Shown here one piece after another: positions 19,685 through 28,632 of a DNA stretch of 64,000 bases. The stretch comes from an uncultured Clostridia bacterium (lineage in GTDB: Bacteria; Bacillota; Clostridia; Christensenellales; Aristaeellaceae), in the NCBI GenBank assembly GCA_947166385.1, contig CAMVEB010000013.1:32791-96790 (forward strand). Direction: 5' to 3'. Under the pieces are notes generated by a model. It had not been told where the DNA came from and searched no databases. It saw only the letters and a program-made list of their open reading frames with translations. The stretch's first letter is position 1; each line of letters starts with the position of its first letter. The position numbers and the translations under genes were made by a program.

Positions 19685-20713
19685 TCATTTTCCGAGGATT
19701 CGGAGTATTCTTTCGGCTGCTCCCTGATCCGTAACTAACAGTTCATGTTTTGTATGCCTTACGACAGCAATAATCGCTTCGGCCTTGGCTCTCCCCGCCG
19801 CGGCGGCAACCATTCGGCAGGTTGGTTTCAGTCTGGCCAGATCAACACCAACACTGCTGGATTCCAGCAAACACTCTCCGGACATGTTATAGTATGCACC
19901 AAAGCTTTCCCCGACTGCCCCTTTCTGCAGCAGCTCCGCCTGCGTAGCCCGATCCATGCCACGTTCTTTCATGGTTTCTCCGGCAATGCCGATTCCATGG
20001 AGGATGATGTCAGCCCGTTCAAGCAGTTCCATTGCTTCATGGACTTCCGGCATTTTCATCATCTGCTGCATTGCCGCAGCATCCATATGATCCGGCAGGT
20101 GAATCAGGCGGTAATGCCCGCCCAATCTTCCGGCGATTTCCTCCGCTAGCGTGTTGGCCTGCAGTTCTACGGATCTCCCGATCCCGCCCCTTGCGGGAAC
20201 TACCATTACATTCAGTGGCGTTTGACTCTGGATGTTCCGGGCAACAGCGGCAACTGTCCGGCCGCCGGTGACAGCAAGCGTATTGCCGTTTTGCAGCAGG
20301 TTCCGCAGCCTGCCTGCACAAATCCGGCCTACATCATACAGTACTTGCGGATCCTCATCCGCGTCCCCTGGAGCAATCAGTACCCGATCCGCGTTCAGTA
20401 ACTCGCTCAACCGGTTTTCCGTCTCGTTCAGGCCATTCATCGCTTTGGAAAACTCCCGTGCGTTGTCCAGAACTTCCTCCGCCTTCCGGCTCAAGGACAT
20501 CCCGCTGACATCCAGTTCGATATACCCAAGTTCCTTCAGAAGGGCTGCTGCGTTACGAATTTCACGTTCCGGCAGGTTCAGCCGTGCGGCCAGCTGTCTG
20601 CGGCCGACAGGCTGCAGAACGGAGATCCGTTCAAGGATCAGCGCGCGTCGGGTCATTTCCTCTGTCAGGTCGGGGGCCAGTTTCCGCATCAGCGTGATGA
20701 ATCCTGCATCCAA
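19685..20713 (-). CDS. cggR: Central glycolytic genes regulator CggR (SorC family)
   Basis: Repressor of lower-glycolysis genes whose effector in Bacillus is fructose-1,6-bisphosphate. The 342-aa protein has an N-terminal winged helix ([20 protein letters not shown]) and a SorC-type sugar-phosphate domain with [33 protein letters not shown] and the C-terminal GVDLARLKP. The start is placed at TTG 20713, six bases after GGAGGGAGGGG; this gives the known CggR length and opening ([19 protein letters not shown]). The upstream ATG at 20764 lies in the predicted operator and has no ribosome site. Confidence 0.9.
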   Translation of the reverse strand: MDAGFITLMRKLAPDLTEEMTRRALILERISVLQPVGRRQLAARLNLPEREIRNAAALLKELGYIELDVSGMSLSRKAEEVLDNAREFSKAMNGLNETENRLSELLNADRVLIAPGDADEDPQVLYDVGRICAGRLRNLLQNGNTLAVTGGRTVAAVARNIQSQTPLNVMVVPARGGIGRSVELQANTLAEEIAGRLGGHYRLIHLPDHMDAAAMQQMMKMPEVHEAMELLERADIILHGIGIAGETMKERGMDRATQAELLQKGAVGESFGAYYNMSGECLLESSSVGVDLARLKPTCRMVAAAAGRAKAEAIIAVVRHTKHELLVTDQGAAERILRILGK

Positions 20714-20736
20714 CCGGTTCCCCTCCCTCCGCTCCG

Positions 20737-20774
20737 TGGGACAATATCCGCCCTCATGGGGCATTCACGTCCCA
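20737..20774. promoter_or_regulatory. Candidate CggR operator
   Basis: An inverted repeat TGGGAC (20737-20742)/GTCCCA (20769-20774) encloses a second pair CCC/GGG around CATGA. It lies at and just downstream of the predicted transcription start of cggR, as the operator does in Bacillus, and shares the GGGAC element of known CggR sites. The spacing differs from the Bacillus direct repeats, so the assignment is an inference. Confidence 0.45.
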
Positions 20775-20778
20775 ATGG

Positions 20779-20807
20779 ATATTATCACAATCGGAAGTCC
20801 GTTTCAA
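20779..20807 (-). promoter_or_regulatory. Promoter of cggR-pgk-tpiA
   Basis: TTGAAA (20807-20802), 17-base spacer ending TGA, TAATAT (20784-20779). It starts 12 bases after the thiI stop; no terminator separates thiI from it, so read-through from the large upstream unit is possible. Confidence 0.65.
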
Positions 20808-20818
20808 GCTCTTTTTCC

Positions 20819-21964
20819 TCATACACGGATGAGCTCTGTTCCCTCGAGCGCACGCTCGATCAGTTCCTCCTGAGCCAGGTGGCTTTCACCCTCGAGAATC
20901 TTGTCCATTTTCGGGTGCGTGGCAGGATGCCTGGGGGTAAACACCGTACAGCAGTCCTCATAGGGAAGCTCAGAAATCTCAAGGGTCCCTATTTTTCTTG
21001 CGATCTCAATGATTTCACTTTTATCAAACCCAATTAGTGGGCGAAATACTGGCATATCCGCTACAGCATCTGTGGTCCCCAACGCTGTCATTGTCTGGCT
21101 GGCTACCTGTCCGATGCTCTCCCCGGTGATCAGGGCTTCGCTCTCCGTTTCCCGCGCGATCCGTTCTGCAATGCGCATCATGTAGCGTCGCATAATCAAC
21201 GTTGTATATTCCGGCGGGCACTTCTCATGAATCTGCATCTGGATTTCCGTGAACGGCACCACATGAACCTTAATTCCGCAGCAGCTGAAACTTAGTTTCC
21301 GTGCCAGATCCAGTACTTTCTCCTTCGCTCGGTCAGAGGTATAGGGATAGCTATGGAAATGAACCGCATTGATCTGGACTCCACGTTTGGCGATCATCCA
21401 CCCGGCCACCGGGCTGTCAATTCCCCCGCTCAGCAACAGCGTCGCGTTTCCATTGGTCCCCACAGGCATTCCTCCCACCGCCGGAATCACCTTTACATAC
21501 AGGTAAGCCATATCCCGGATCTCAATGTTCACAAGGTGATCCGGATGATGCACATCCACCTTTAGTTTCGGATTCGCGTTCAGGATCCTGTAACCCACTT
21601 CCTCATTAATCGCCGGAGAATTCAACGGATACCTCTTGTCACTCCGCCTGGCATTCACCTTGAAAGTTCCACTCAGATCGCTGGCCATCTCGATCGCTCG
21701 GGCACAAACCTCCTCGAAATCCTCCTTCGGCATCTCGATCGCGGGACTGACACTGTGAACCCCAAAAACTCTGGTCACCCGGTCAATACACTCCTGGAGG
21801 TCATCAAATCCACGAACAAAAATTCTTCCGTCATGAACCCACACTTCCGCCCCCAACCCTCGTACCGCATAACGGATCTTCCGGATTAAGGCACGGATAA
21901 AGTAGGGTCTGTTCAGTCCTTTCAGGAAAATCTCGCCGTAACGTACCAGCAGTAAGTTCTTCAT
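20819..21964 (-). CDS. thiI: tRNA 4-thiouridine synthase ThiI
   Basis: Adenylates U8 of tRNA and inserts sulfur from a persulfide donor. The 381-aa protein has an N-terminal ferredoxin-like domain and THUMP domain (residues about 1-165), then a PP-loop ATPase with LLLSGGIDSPVAGWM. It ends without the rhodanese domain of the E. coli enzyme, as in most Gram-positives, so sulfur must come straight from a dedicated desulfurase; the adjacent nifS gene at 21981 is the evident donor. GGAGGAAACAGAAA precedes the ATG. Confidence 0.95.
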   Translation of the reverse strand: MKNLLLVRYGEIFLKGLNRPYFIRALIRKIRYAVRGLGAEVWVHDGRIFVRGFDDLQECIDRVTRVFGVHSVSPAIEMPKEDFEEVCARAIEMASDLSGTFKVNARRSDKRYPLNSPAINEEVGYRILNANPKLKVDVHHPDHLVNIEIRDMAYLYVKVIPAVGGMPVGTNGNATLLLSGGIDSPVAGWMIAKRGVQINAVHFHSYPYTSDRAKEKVLDLARKLSFSCCGIKVHVVPFTEIQMQIHEKCPPEYTTLIMRRYMMRIAERIARETESEALITGESIGQVASQTMTALGTTDAVADMPVFRPLIGFDKSEIIEIARKIGTLEISELPYEDCCTVFTPRHPATHPKMDKILEGESHLAQEELIERALEGTELIRV

Positions 21965-21980
21965 TTTCTGTTTCCTCCGC

Positions 21981-23126
21981 CTATCTGCGCGTGTACTTTT
22001 TCAACTGGTGATAATGAAATGCTGCTCTCTCGGCAGCGTAATCGATCTCTTCTTCCGATGTTTCCCTGCTCAGGCTGAAACGCAGGGAACAGTCCGCTCG
22101 GGCAGGATCTATCTGCATTGCTTTCAGAACCGGGGAAATTTTCTGTTTGCGACTGGCGCAGGCACTTCCGGCGGAAACATAAATCCCGTCTCCCTCCAGT
22201 GCGAAAAGCATGGTCTGACTTCGAACTGGCTCAAAAGCAACGTTTAAGATATGCGGCGCCCCATTCTCCGGATCCGGTCCATTCACGGATGCTTCCGGGA
22301 TCTGTTTCTTCAGAGATTCCCAAAGCCGGACTTTTAGTTTCCGGATTCTTGTACTGTCCGCTGTTTGCCATGCTTCTGTCGCAGCACCCATAGCCAGGAT
22401 CCCTAAAGTGTTTTCCGTTCCGGATCGCAAATTGCCTTCCTGTCCCCCGCCGAAAAGCAGCGATTTCACCGCATACCCCGGCTGCAGAATCAGGGCTCCC
22501 GTACCCTTCAGCCCGTGGATCTTATGTGCAGACAGAGCGTAGCTCTGGATGCCGGTATGCCGGAAACGGATCGGAACACGCAAAAATCCCTGAACACCGT
22601 CTACATGGATCGCAGCGTCCGGACATTTCCTGTTACGAATTCCTGCAATCTCCTCCAGTGGTTCTACTGCACCGGTCTCATTGTTTACCTGCATAACAGC
22701 AATCAGCGCAGTGTCTGCTTTGACCATCCGTTCCAACGCTTCCAGGTCTGCTGTTCCGTCTTTTCGGGCAGGGATTTCACGAACTTGATGACCCATCCTG
22801 ACCAGTTCCTCCGAGCAAGCGAAAACCGCCGGATGTTCCACCGATGACATCAGGACTTCCCCCGGTTTTCTGCGGGCTTTCATGGCTCCGAGAATTGCCA
22901 GATTGTCACTTTCTGTCCCACCTGAAGTAAAGATAATCCTGCACCCTTCCGCTCCGGCTGCCTTCAGGCAGATTTCCCTGGTCCGTTCCATCCTTTTCTG
23001 AATGTCCATCGCAGGCTTATATAAAGCGGATGGGTTATACCATCCGCTTTCCAGCAGCTCATTCGCCAGCGCTTTCACTTCTGGGCCCGGTCGGGTCGTG
23101 GCGCTGTTGTCCAGATATGCTGTCAT
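21981..23126 (-). CDS. Cysteine desulfurase paired with ThiI (NifS/NifZ type)
   Basis: PLP enzyme that forms a cysteine persulfide. The 381-aa product has K202 in SAHKIHGLKGTG and catalytic C323 in SAGSACASRKQKISPVL. Its sequence and loop differ clearly from the other desulfurase at 2681. In Bacillus subtilis a dedicated desulfurase (NifZ) next to thiI serves 4-thiouridine; the same arrangement here, 16 bases apart, suggests the same role. The ORF is open to 23189, but ATG 23126 has GGGAG seven bases upstream and follows the stop of the previous gene by four bases. Confidence 0.92.
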   Translation of the reverse strand: MTAYLDNSATTRPGPEVKALANELLESGWYNPSALYKPAMDIQKRMERTREICLKAAGAEGCRIIFTSGGTESDNLAILGAMKARRKPGEVLMSSVEHPAVFACSEELVRMGHQVREIPARKDGTADLEALERMVKADTALIAVMQVNNETGAVEPLEEIAGIRNRKCPDAAIHVDGVQGFLRVPIRFRHTGIQSYALSAHKIHGLKGTGALILQPGYAVKSLLFGGGQEGNLRSGTENTLGILAMGAATEAWQTADSTRIRKLKVRLWESLKKQIPEASVNGPDPENGAPHILNVAFEPVRSQTMLFALEGDGIYVSAGSACASRKQKISPVLKAMQIDPARADCSLRFSLSRETSEEEIDYAAERAAFHYHQLKKYTRR

Positions 23127-23130
23127 CTTT

Positions 23131-23679
23131 TTACTCCCTGTAGGCGCCGCGGGGTAGGTATTCCTTGATATACTCCACCAACTGCTCACTCGGTTCCAGG
23201 ATGATCATCTTTTTATCCTGATCCTTGGTAAAATAGAAGAAATAGAGCTCTGCCTCCCGGTTTAAAAACCAGTTCATCCGTTTGATCCCCGGCATGCTCA
23301 CATAGCGGCGGAATGCTTCCGAGTTCACCTTCCCGAAGCACTCCACATTCTTAACATTCAAGCTGCCCAGTGACTTCCGTTTCTTATTGTTATACACCTC
23401 CGCAAAATCCAGTGCCCCGTTTGTAAATGTATATTCAAACTCGTTCAGGATCTTATCATGAAAGAAATAGGTATAACCGCAGATACCTCCGCTCAGCAGT
23501 AACAAGACCAGAGGCTGCCACTGGAATGCTCCGCGCGTCAGGCTGGCAGACACGGTCGAAAACAGAAAAACAGCGAGCACTCCGGAGACGACAATCACCA
23601 GCCAGCTGAAAAGGTACAAAGCACGACTCAAACCGTTCTTATGACGTGTGACAACTTCTTCCATAAAATGATCTTTCAT
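23131..23679 (-). CDS. Membrane protein of unknown function, DUF6106-like
   Basis: The 182-aa protein has a short charged N-terminus, two hydrophobic helices (about residues 20-43, and 55-72), then a soluble beta-rich part: EFEYTFTNGALDFAEVYNNKKRKSL is followed by a charged region. The layout resembles clostridial proteins annotated DUF6106, whose soluble part looks like a PH-type fold. It lies between ispA and the ThiI-linked desulfurase, with GAGGAAAGTAT before the ATG. The family name is from memory of the pattern and is uncertain; no function is known. Confidence 0.7.
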   Translation of the reverse strand: MKDHFMEEVVTRHKNGLSRALYLFSWLVIVVSGVLAVFLFSTVSASLTRGAFQWQPLVLLLLSGGICGYTYFFHDKILNEFEYTFTNGALDFAEVYNNKKRKSLGSLNVKNVECFGKVNSEAFRRYVSMPGIKRMNWFLNREAELYFFYFTKDQDKKMIILEPSEQLVEYIKEYLPRGAYRE

Positions 23680-23696
23680 ATACTTTCCTCTCTTCC

Positions 23697-24566
23697 TTAC
23701 AGGTGTCTGTCAATCAGGCTCCGGGCAAATTCCTGAAACAACGCCGTATTCCACGGCAGGCGTGAGATCGCTTCGTTTGCCCGGTCGATTTCTTCACGGG
23801 CATCTTTTTCCGTGTCGGCGATTCCGCGCAATGCTACCCAGGTCATTTTCCCCTCGTCCATACCGGGCTTTTTTCCCATCATTTTCACATCCCCGATCAC
23901 ATCCAGAAGGTCGTCCGTCATCTGGAAAGCCATACCCAGATGATACCCATACTCCCTGCCGGCCGCGATCTGGTCCCTGTTCGCGCCCGCCAAGGCCAGC
24001 CCGGCCTCCATCGCAGCCTCCAGCAGGTCCGCCGTCTTGTGGCTATGAATATATTCCACAAGATCCTCCCGCGGTGTTCCGCCTTCAGAGATTACGTCCA
24101 TCGTCTGTCCGGCAATCATCCCGGTCACTCCGGCATGTCGCATGATGATCTCCATCGCATGGAATCCCTGTAGATCATCTAACCGGAGCGCCGCTCCGGC
24201 CATCAGCTCTGCGGCAGCATTCAGAAGCCCGTCTCCTGCCAGGATCGCCATATCCTCACCGAAAATCATATGACTCGTGGGCTTTCCTCTTCGCAGATCA
24301 TCGTTATCCAAGGCCGGTAGATCGTCGTGAATCAGACTGTAGGTATGAATCATTTCCAGCGCACAGGCAAACGGCATTGCCATTCTGGTATCCCCCCCTG
24401 CTGTTTCACAGGCAGCCAACAGCAGGGATGGTCGGATCCTCTTTCCGCCAGCCATCAGACTGTATTCCATCGCTTCCCGAAGACGATCAGGGATTTCTCC
24501 CAGAGACCGAAGCATCGGCAGAAGCGACTGCTCCGTTGCATTTCTATAATCATCCAGGGATCTCAT
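23697..24566 (-). CDS. ispA: Farnesyl diphosphate synthase (polyprenyl synthetase)
   Basis: Condenses isopentenyl and dimethylallyl diphosphates to geranyl and farnesyl diphosphate, the precursor of undecaprenyl carriers. The 289-aa all-helical enzyme has the first Asp-rich motif in IHDDLPALDNDDLRRGKPTSH and the second in AFQMTDDLLDVIGD. The insertion in DDLPALDNDD is the bacterial type II form that makes C15. Its ATG overlaps the stop of xseB (ATGA), the standard xseA-xseB-ispA order. Confidence 0.95.
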   Translation of the reverse strand: MRSLDDYRNATEQSLLPMLRSLGEIPDRLREAMEYSLMAGGKRIRPSLLLAACETAGGDTRMAMPFACALEMIHTYSLIHDDLPALDNDDLRRGKPTSHMIFGEDMAILAGDGLLNAAAELMAGAALRLDDLQGFHAMEIIMRHAGVTGMIAGQTMDVISEGGTPREDLVEYIHSHKTADLLEAAMEAGLALAGANRDQIAAGREYGYHLGMAFQMTDDLLDVIGDVKMMGKKPGMDEGKMTWVALRGIADTEKDAREEIDRANEAISRLPWNTALFQEFARSLIDRHL

Positions 24567-24787
24567 GAGGACAGCTCCGTCTCCTTTCCATCTTGTAGCA
24601 TAGTCAGGCGGCGATTCATTTCTCCTAGCTCCTGATCCAGTGCGTTCAGCACTTTCATGCCCTCTTCATATTTCTTCACAGATTCTTCCAGCGGTAATTT
24701 TCCACTTTCGATTTCCGCGATCATTTCCTGCACCTGACTGAGTTTTTCCTCGAAACCTGGCACTTTGGTCTCTTCCGTCTTCTCCAT
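24563..24787 (-). CDS. xseB: Exodeoxyribonuclease VII small subunit
   Basis: The 74-aa helical protein binds XseA in several copies to make exonuclease VII, which degrades single-stranded DNA. FEEKLSQVQEMIAEIESGKLPLEESVKKYEEGM matches the family core in segments. It overlaps xseA by one base and ispA by four, so all three are translationally coupled. Confidence 0.95.
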   Translation of the reverse strand: MEKTEETKVPGFEEKLSQVQEMIAEIESGKLPLEESVKKYEEGMKVLNALDQELGEMNRRLTMLQDGKETELSS

Positions 24788-26064
24788 TATGAATTCCCTT
24801 CCGGCTGTACATCAGCCTTCACTGTTCCATCCCCGAACCGAACCGTCAGTTCCCTCGCTTCCAATGCCTGTGCTTTCTGAGTCAGAACCCTTCCTTCCGT
24901 GTCGAACACAATCGCGTATCCGCGGTCCAGAATACTCATCGGATTCATGCCTTCTAATCTTTCCCGGATCTGGGTATTCCTCGCGACCGCGGCATCCATC
25001 CGCCGTCGTATGGTGTGCTGCAGTCGGGTTCGGATCATCTGAATACTTCCATTATGGGCTTCTAGGCTGTTCCGTAGCGCATGAACAATCTCACCGCGAT
25101 ACAGACCGGATCGTGCGGTCAGTTCTGCAATCCGTCGTATGGGATTTAATACGCCCAGACGATAAGCCGTTTTCCGCATTTCTGCTTCGCCCAGACTCAC
25201 ACGAGCCGTTGCAGCTCTTTGCAGCCCGAGTGCCATGGCTTTCACGCGACTCCGAAGTTCCCTGCGATCCGGAAAAACAATTTCTGCCGCATTGCTGGGA
25301 GTCGAAGCCCGTACATCCGCAGTCAGGTCACAGATTGTCGTATCAATTTCGTGACCAACACCCGATACGACTGGAATCCGGCTGGAAGCAACCGCCCTGG
25401 CCACTATTTCTTCATTAAAGGACCATAGATCCTCCGCTGATCCGCCGCCTCGGGCAACAATCAACACATCAGCATCCGTCTGCTCATTCGCATTCCGGAT
25501 CCCTGCCGCAATCTCCGAAGCAGCGTGTTCCCCCTGTACCGTCACGGGAATCAGCACAATCGGAACTGATGGGTTTCGCATTGCGGACACATTCAGGATG
25601 TCATGCAATGCCGCTCCGCTGGCAGAGGTGACAATTGCAACCTTCCGCGGGACCATCGGCAACGGTTGTTTGCGGGATGGATCAAACAGTCCCTCGGCGT
25701 TCAGGCGTTGTTTCAGTTCCTCAAAACGGATATACAGATCACCGATCCCTCCGGAACGTATACTCATCACGTACAGCTGATAAGTTCCGTTCTTCGGATA
25801 GACATCCATGTATCCGCTGATTACAATCGCATCCCCATCCCGGGGTTTCTTCTGAACACGAAGCGTATTCTGCCGGAACATGACACAATTGACGGCTGAT
25901 TCGTCATCCTTCAGAGCAAAATACCAATGTCCCGAAGCAATGTGATGGCGAAACCCGCTGATTTCTCCGTGAACCGTTACACTGTGCATCCGGGGGTCCT
26001 TCCGGATGGCTTCTGCCACCATCAGATTCAGTTCTGATACTGTCATCCCGGATTTATCGTTCAC
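24787..26064 (-). CDS. xseA: Exodeoxyribonuclease VII large subunit
   Basis: Catalytic subunit of exonuclease VII. The protein (425 aa from this start) has an OB-fold domain (VTVHGEISGFRHH, then HWYFALKDDES and CVMFRQN), the catalytic core with IVTSASGAALHDILN, DVLIVARGGGSAEDLWSFNE and SGVGHEIDTTICDLTADVRA, and a C-terminal coiled coil. The start is uncertain: GTG at 26064 has AAAGGA nine bases before it and gives a normal N-terminus; ATG at 26046 has no clear site; ATG 26088 is deep in folD. With the GTG start it overlaps folD by 11 bases. Confidence 0.94.
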   Translation of the reverse strand: MNDKSGMTVSELNLMVAEAIRKDPRMHSVTVHGEISGFRHHIASGHWYFALKDDESAVNCVMFRQNTLRVQKKPRDGDAIVISGYMDVYPKNGTYQLYVMSIRSGGIGDLYIRFEELKQRLNAEGLFDPSRKQPLPMVPRKVAIVTSASGAALHDILNVSAMRNPSVPIVLIPVTVQGEHAASEIAAGIRNANEQTDADVLIVARGGGSAEDLWSFNEEIVARAVASSRIPVVSGVGHEIDTTICDLTADVRASTPSNAAEIVFPDRRELRSRVKAMALGLQRAATARVSLGEAEMRKTAYRLGVLNPIRRIAELTARSGLYRGEIVHALRNSLEAHNGSIQMIRTRLQHTIRRRMDAAVARNTQIRERLEGMNPMSILDRGYAIVFDTEGRVLTQKAQALEARELTVRFGDGTVKADVQPEGNS

Positions 26065-26911
26065 CGGAAACAATCCTTTCCGCAGCATCCACGGTATTGG
26101 ACATCAGCATAGCGATCGTCATCCGGCCAACTCCGCCGGGCACGGGCGTAATCCATCCGGCCACATCCTTCACTTCGTTAAAGGCCACATCACCGCAGAC
26201 CTTCCCGTCCACTCGGTTAATCCCCACGTCAATGACAATTGCTCCCGGTTTGACCATATCGGCCGTAACAAAGCCGGCTTTCCCAACCGCGGAAACCAGG
26301 ATGTCTGCCTTCCTCGTATGCTCCGACAGATCCTTTGTCTTGCTGTGGCAGACGGTCACCGTACAATCTTCGCGCATCAGGAGCATGGCCATGGGCTTTC
26401 CGACAATATTGCTTCTCCCGATGACCACCGCTTCCCGGCCACTGAGTGTTTCACCCGTGGAATGAATCATATAAAGAGCACCTTTCGGTGTACAGGGAAC
26501 GACTCCTTCTGCGCCGTTCATCAACGCTCCTGCGTTCATAAGGTGGAAACCGTCCACATCCTTTTGCGGCAGAATTTTCTTCAGCGCAGCAGCCTCATCG
26601 AGATGCCGGGGTAGTGGCAGCTGAACCAGAATACCGTGAATGGCCGGATCCGCATTCAGGCGTTCGATTTCCTCCTCCAGCTGTAGCTGCGTTGTCATCT
26701 CCTCAAGGCGGATCGTGCGCGAATACATACCGCATTCCTCGCATCCCTTCCCTTTGTTGCGGACATAAATCTCGCTGGCAGGGTCGTTCCCAACGAGGAT
26801 GACAGCCAGCCCAGGCACAATTCCGCGCTCTTTCAGGGCATCGACACGCAAGCCTACAGTTCTTTTGACTTCTGCTGAAAGTGCTTTCCCGTCCAGAATC
26901 TTAGCAGCCAT
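26054..26911 (-). CDS. folD: Bifunctional methylenetetrahydrofolate dehydrogenase/cyclohydrolase FolD
   Basis: Interconverts 5,10-methylene-, methenyl- and 10-formyl-tetrahydrofolate. The 285-aa protein has the catalytic lysine motif SEIYVRNKGKGCEECGM (Y..K), ILVQLPLPRHLDE, the FolD signature VDGFHLMNAGAL, the NADP site GRSNIVGKPMAMLL, and the C-terminal TPVPGGVGRMTIAMLM. The start overlaps the end of the TsaD-like gene by 11 bases. Confidence 0.97.
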   Translation of the reverse strand: MAAKILDGKALSAEVKRTVGLRVDALKERGIVPGLAVILVGNDPASEIYVRNKGKGCEECGMYSRTIRLEEMTTQLQLEEEIERLNADPAIHGILVQLPLPRHLDEAAALKKILPQKDVDGFHLMNAGALMNGAEGVVPCTPKGALYMIHSTGETLSGREAVVIGRSNIVGKPMAMLLMREDCTVTVCHSKTKDLSEHTRKADILVSAVGKAGFVTADMVKPGAIVIDVGINRVDGKVCGDVAFNEVKDVAGWITPVPGGVGRMTIAMLMSNTVDAAERIVSGER

Positions 26912-27884
26912 ATTTTCCTCCCTGTTCCTGCCTGTTCAGATTATTCCTGATTGTCCTGAGTCCGAAGAGTGCCACACCAACTGCATTGTCTCCGCTCATC
27001 TCCGGCATTCCAAATACAGGACGTATGGGGAACCGGAGCGACGATATCCTTATTGTAATCAATTCCCGCAGTAATGCCGACGAGGCGACGCCTCCGGTGA
27101 TCAGCACATCCTTTTGCCCGGTTTTCTGGCTTCCGGCCGTGATCATCCGTGCGATGGTACGGGCGAGGAAATCATATACTTCCCGGGCTATATCTTCTTT
27201 GGACATTCCATCTCCAGACGCCAGCCAGCGTTGTATCTGGCTTTCAGCCCCACTCAGATGACATTGCAGATCACCGTGCTCCATAGAACATCCGAGTCTG
27301 CCAACGCTGTGTCCATTTTTTGCCAGCAATTCCAGCTCAGGCCCGGCAGGAAAGGAAAGTCCCATCGTGACTCCCGTCCGATCCACAAGTTGCCCGGCAT
27401 GCAGGTCCATGCTCCCGCCGATCTGAGTAATTTTCCCGTTTCGAACATCCAGGAGATCAGTTGTTCCTCCTGACAGGTGCAGAGCCAGATAATCGTCCGC
27501 TTCTGCCAGCACGGTTGTTGCTTTCGCCGCTTCCAGGTGGCCGCGCTGATGGGTGGTTGGAATGAAGGGAATTCCGGCAGCTGCGGCAAACAGTTTTCCA
27601 AATGAAGCACCGACTTGAAAAACTGGCATATAAGATTCCGCCCCGTCTCGTGGTGCAACACTGGCTGCCACAGCAGAGATCGGACCATGCTCTGCTTTTC
27701 GGATCATTTCCTCCGCACCACTGATTTGCTTGATATGGGAGAATACCGCGTCGCTTTGCCGCAAGCCACGCTCTCCGGGCAACACAGGCAACATTTCCCG
27801 GTAGTTCATCAGAATCCCTTTTTCTTCACTGACCAACGCAATACTAGTCCGGTAATTGCTTGTATCCAGGCCGAGAATCGTCAT
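26901..27884 (-). CDS. TsaD/Gcp-like ASKHA-fold protein (peptidase M22 family paralogue)
   Basis: The 327-aa protein has the ASKHA fold of Kae1/TsaD: ILGLDTSNYRTSIALV at the N-terminus, an HxxxH pair in THQRGHLEAA, the phosphate-loop strand LALHLSGGTTDLLDV, and DVLITGGVASSALLREL near the end. TsaD makes the N6-threonylcarbamoyl group of tRNA A37. This protein diverges from true TsaD (shorter, and without the usual NHLEGH wording), and clostridia often carry such a copy next to nusB and folD in addition to the real tsaD. Its own function is not known. ATGA overlap with nusB indicates coupling. Confidence 0.8.
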   Translation of the reverse strand: MTILGLDTSNYRTSIALVSEEKGILMNYREMLPVLPGERGLRQSDAVFSHIKQISGAEEMIRKAEHGPISAVAASVAPRDGAESYMPVFQVGASFGKLFAAAAGIPFIPTTHQRGHLEAAKATTVLAEADDYLALHLSGGTTDLLDVRNGKITQIGGSMDLHAGQLVDRTGVTMGLSFPAGPELELLAKNGHSVGRLGCSMEHGDLQCHLSGAESQIQRWLASGDGMSKEDIAREVYDFLARTIARMITAGSQKTGQKDVLITGGVASSALLRELITIRISSLRFPIRPVFGMPEMSGDNAVGVALFGLRTIRNNLNRQEQGGKYGC

Positions 27885-28333
27885 TTCCCGGCCTCATGTT
27901 CTCGAATAACAGTCCCGAGAATGCCGTTGATAAAGGGTTTGTCATCCGGATCGGAGTAGAACTCCGTCAATTCCAGCGCTTCCGAAACGGAAACGCTGAC
28001 AGGAGTTTCCGGATCATAAAGGATTTCCCACACAGCAACTCGCAGTATGGTCAAATCCACAAGGGACATCCTTTCCAGCGACCATCCTTTTGCTGTTTTC
28101 GTGATCACATTGTCGATCTCCTCCAGATGGTCCATCACCCCATCAAAAACCTTGGTAATATAGGCTCGATCTTCTTCATCCGGTTCCCGGCTGAACACCT
28201 GCTTTCCGCCTGGAATTCCGCCGGTCCGAAGCTCATCGTAAACCATCTTCAACGATTCTTCGCCGCCCTGACCTCCGGAAACTTTCTCAAAAATCAGCTG
28301 CATGGCGGCTGATCGTGCAGTTGTTCGGGACAT
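27881..28333 (-). CDS. nusB: Transcription antitermination protein NusB
   Basis: RNA-binding factor of the rRNA antitermination complex; binds BoxA with ribosomal protein S10. The 150-aa helical protein has SRTTARSAAMQLIFE at the start and the C-terminal pattern DLTILRVAVWEILYDPETPV plus NEALELTEFYSDPDDKPFINGILG-like residues (here SEALELTEFYSDPDDKPF). GGAG stands seven bases before the ATG, and the gene follows the DUF2273 gene directly. Confidence 0.95.
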   Translation of the reverse strand: MSRTTARSAAMQLIFEKVSGGQGGEESLKMVYDELRTGGIPGGKQVFSREPDEEDRAYITKVFDGVMDHLEEIDNVITKTAKGWSLERMSLVDLTILRVAVWEILYDPETPVSVSVSEALELTEFYSDPDDKPFINGILGTVIREHEAGK

Positions 28334-28335
28334 AC

Positions 28336-28632
28336 TTACTCTCCATCCTTCTCTTCGTTAGCTTTGGACTGTGCTTCTTCCTGTTCCCGCGCAATCTCGC
28401 TCTTCAGATCAATCACTTTAGCATCCTTTTCCGGAATAATGCGATTGGCCGCATTTTTCATAAATGCCTGCTTATTCTCCACGCTGCCGACAAAGAAACC
28501 GACCAAAAACAGCAGCGCCAGTACAAGCGTCTTCCAGAAACCAATGACCATCACCAGGGCTCCGGCACAAACCAAGCACAGTCCGATGATAATGCCCATC
28601 GACGTGGTTCCCATTTTCAGCTTGTTCTTCAT
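28336..28632 (-). CDS. DUF2273-type small membrane protein
   Basis: The 98-aa protein has two close membrane helices (about residues 12-31 and 34-49: GIIIGLCLVCAGALVMVIGF and the following WKTLVLALLFLVGFFVGS), then a charged tail. DUF2273 proteins occur with Asp23 and AmaP in Gram-positives, as here. The ATG overlaps the amaP stop by four bases. No biochemical role is established. Confidence 0.85.
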   Translation of the reverse strand: MKNKLKMGTTSMGIIIGLCLVCAGALVMVIGFWKTLVLALLFLVGFFVGSVENKQAFMKNAANRIIPEKDAKVIDLKSEIAREQEEAQSKANEEKDGE

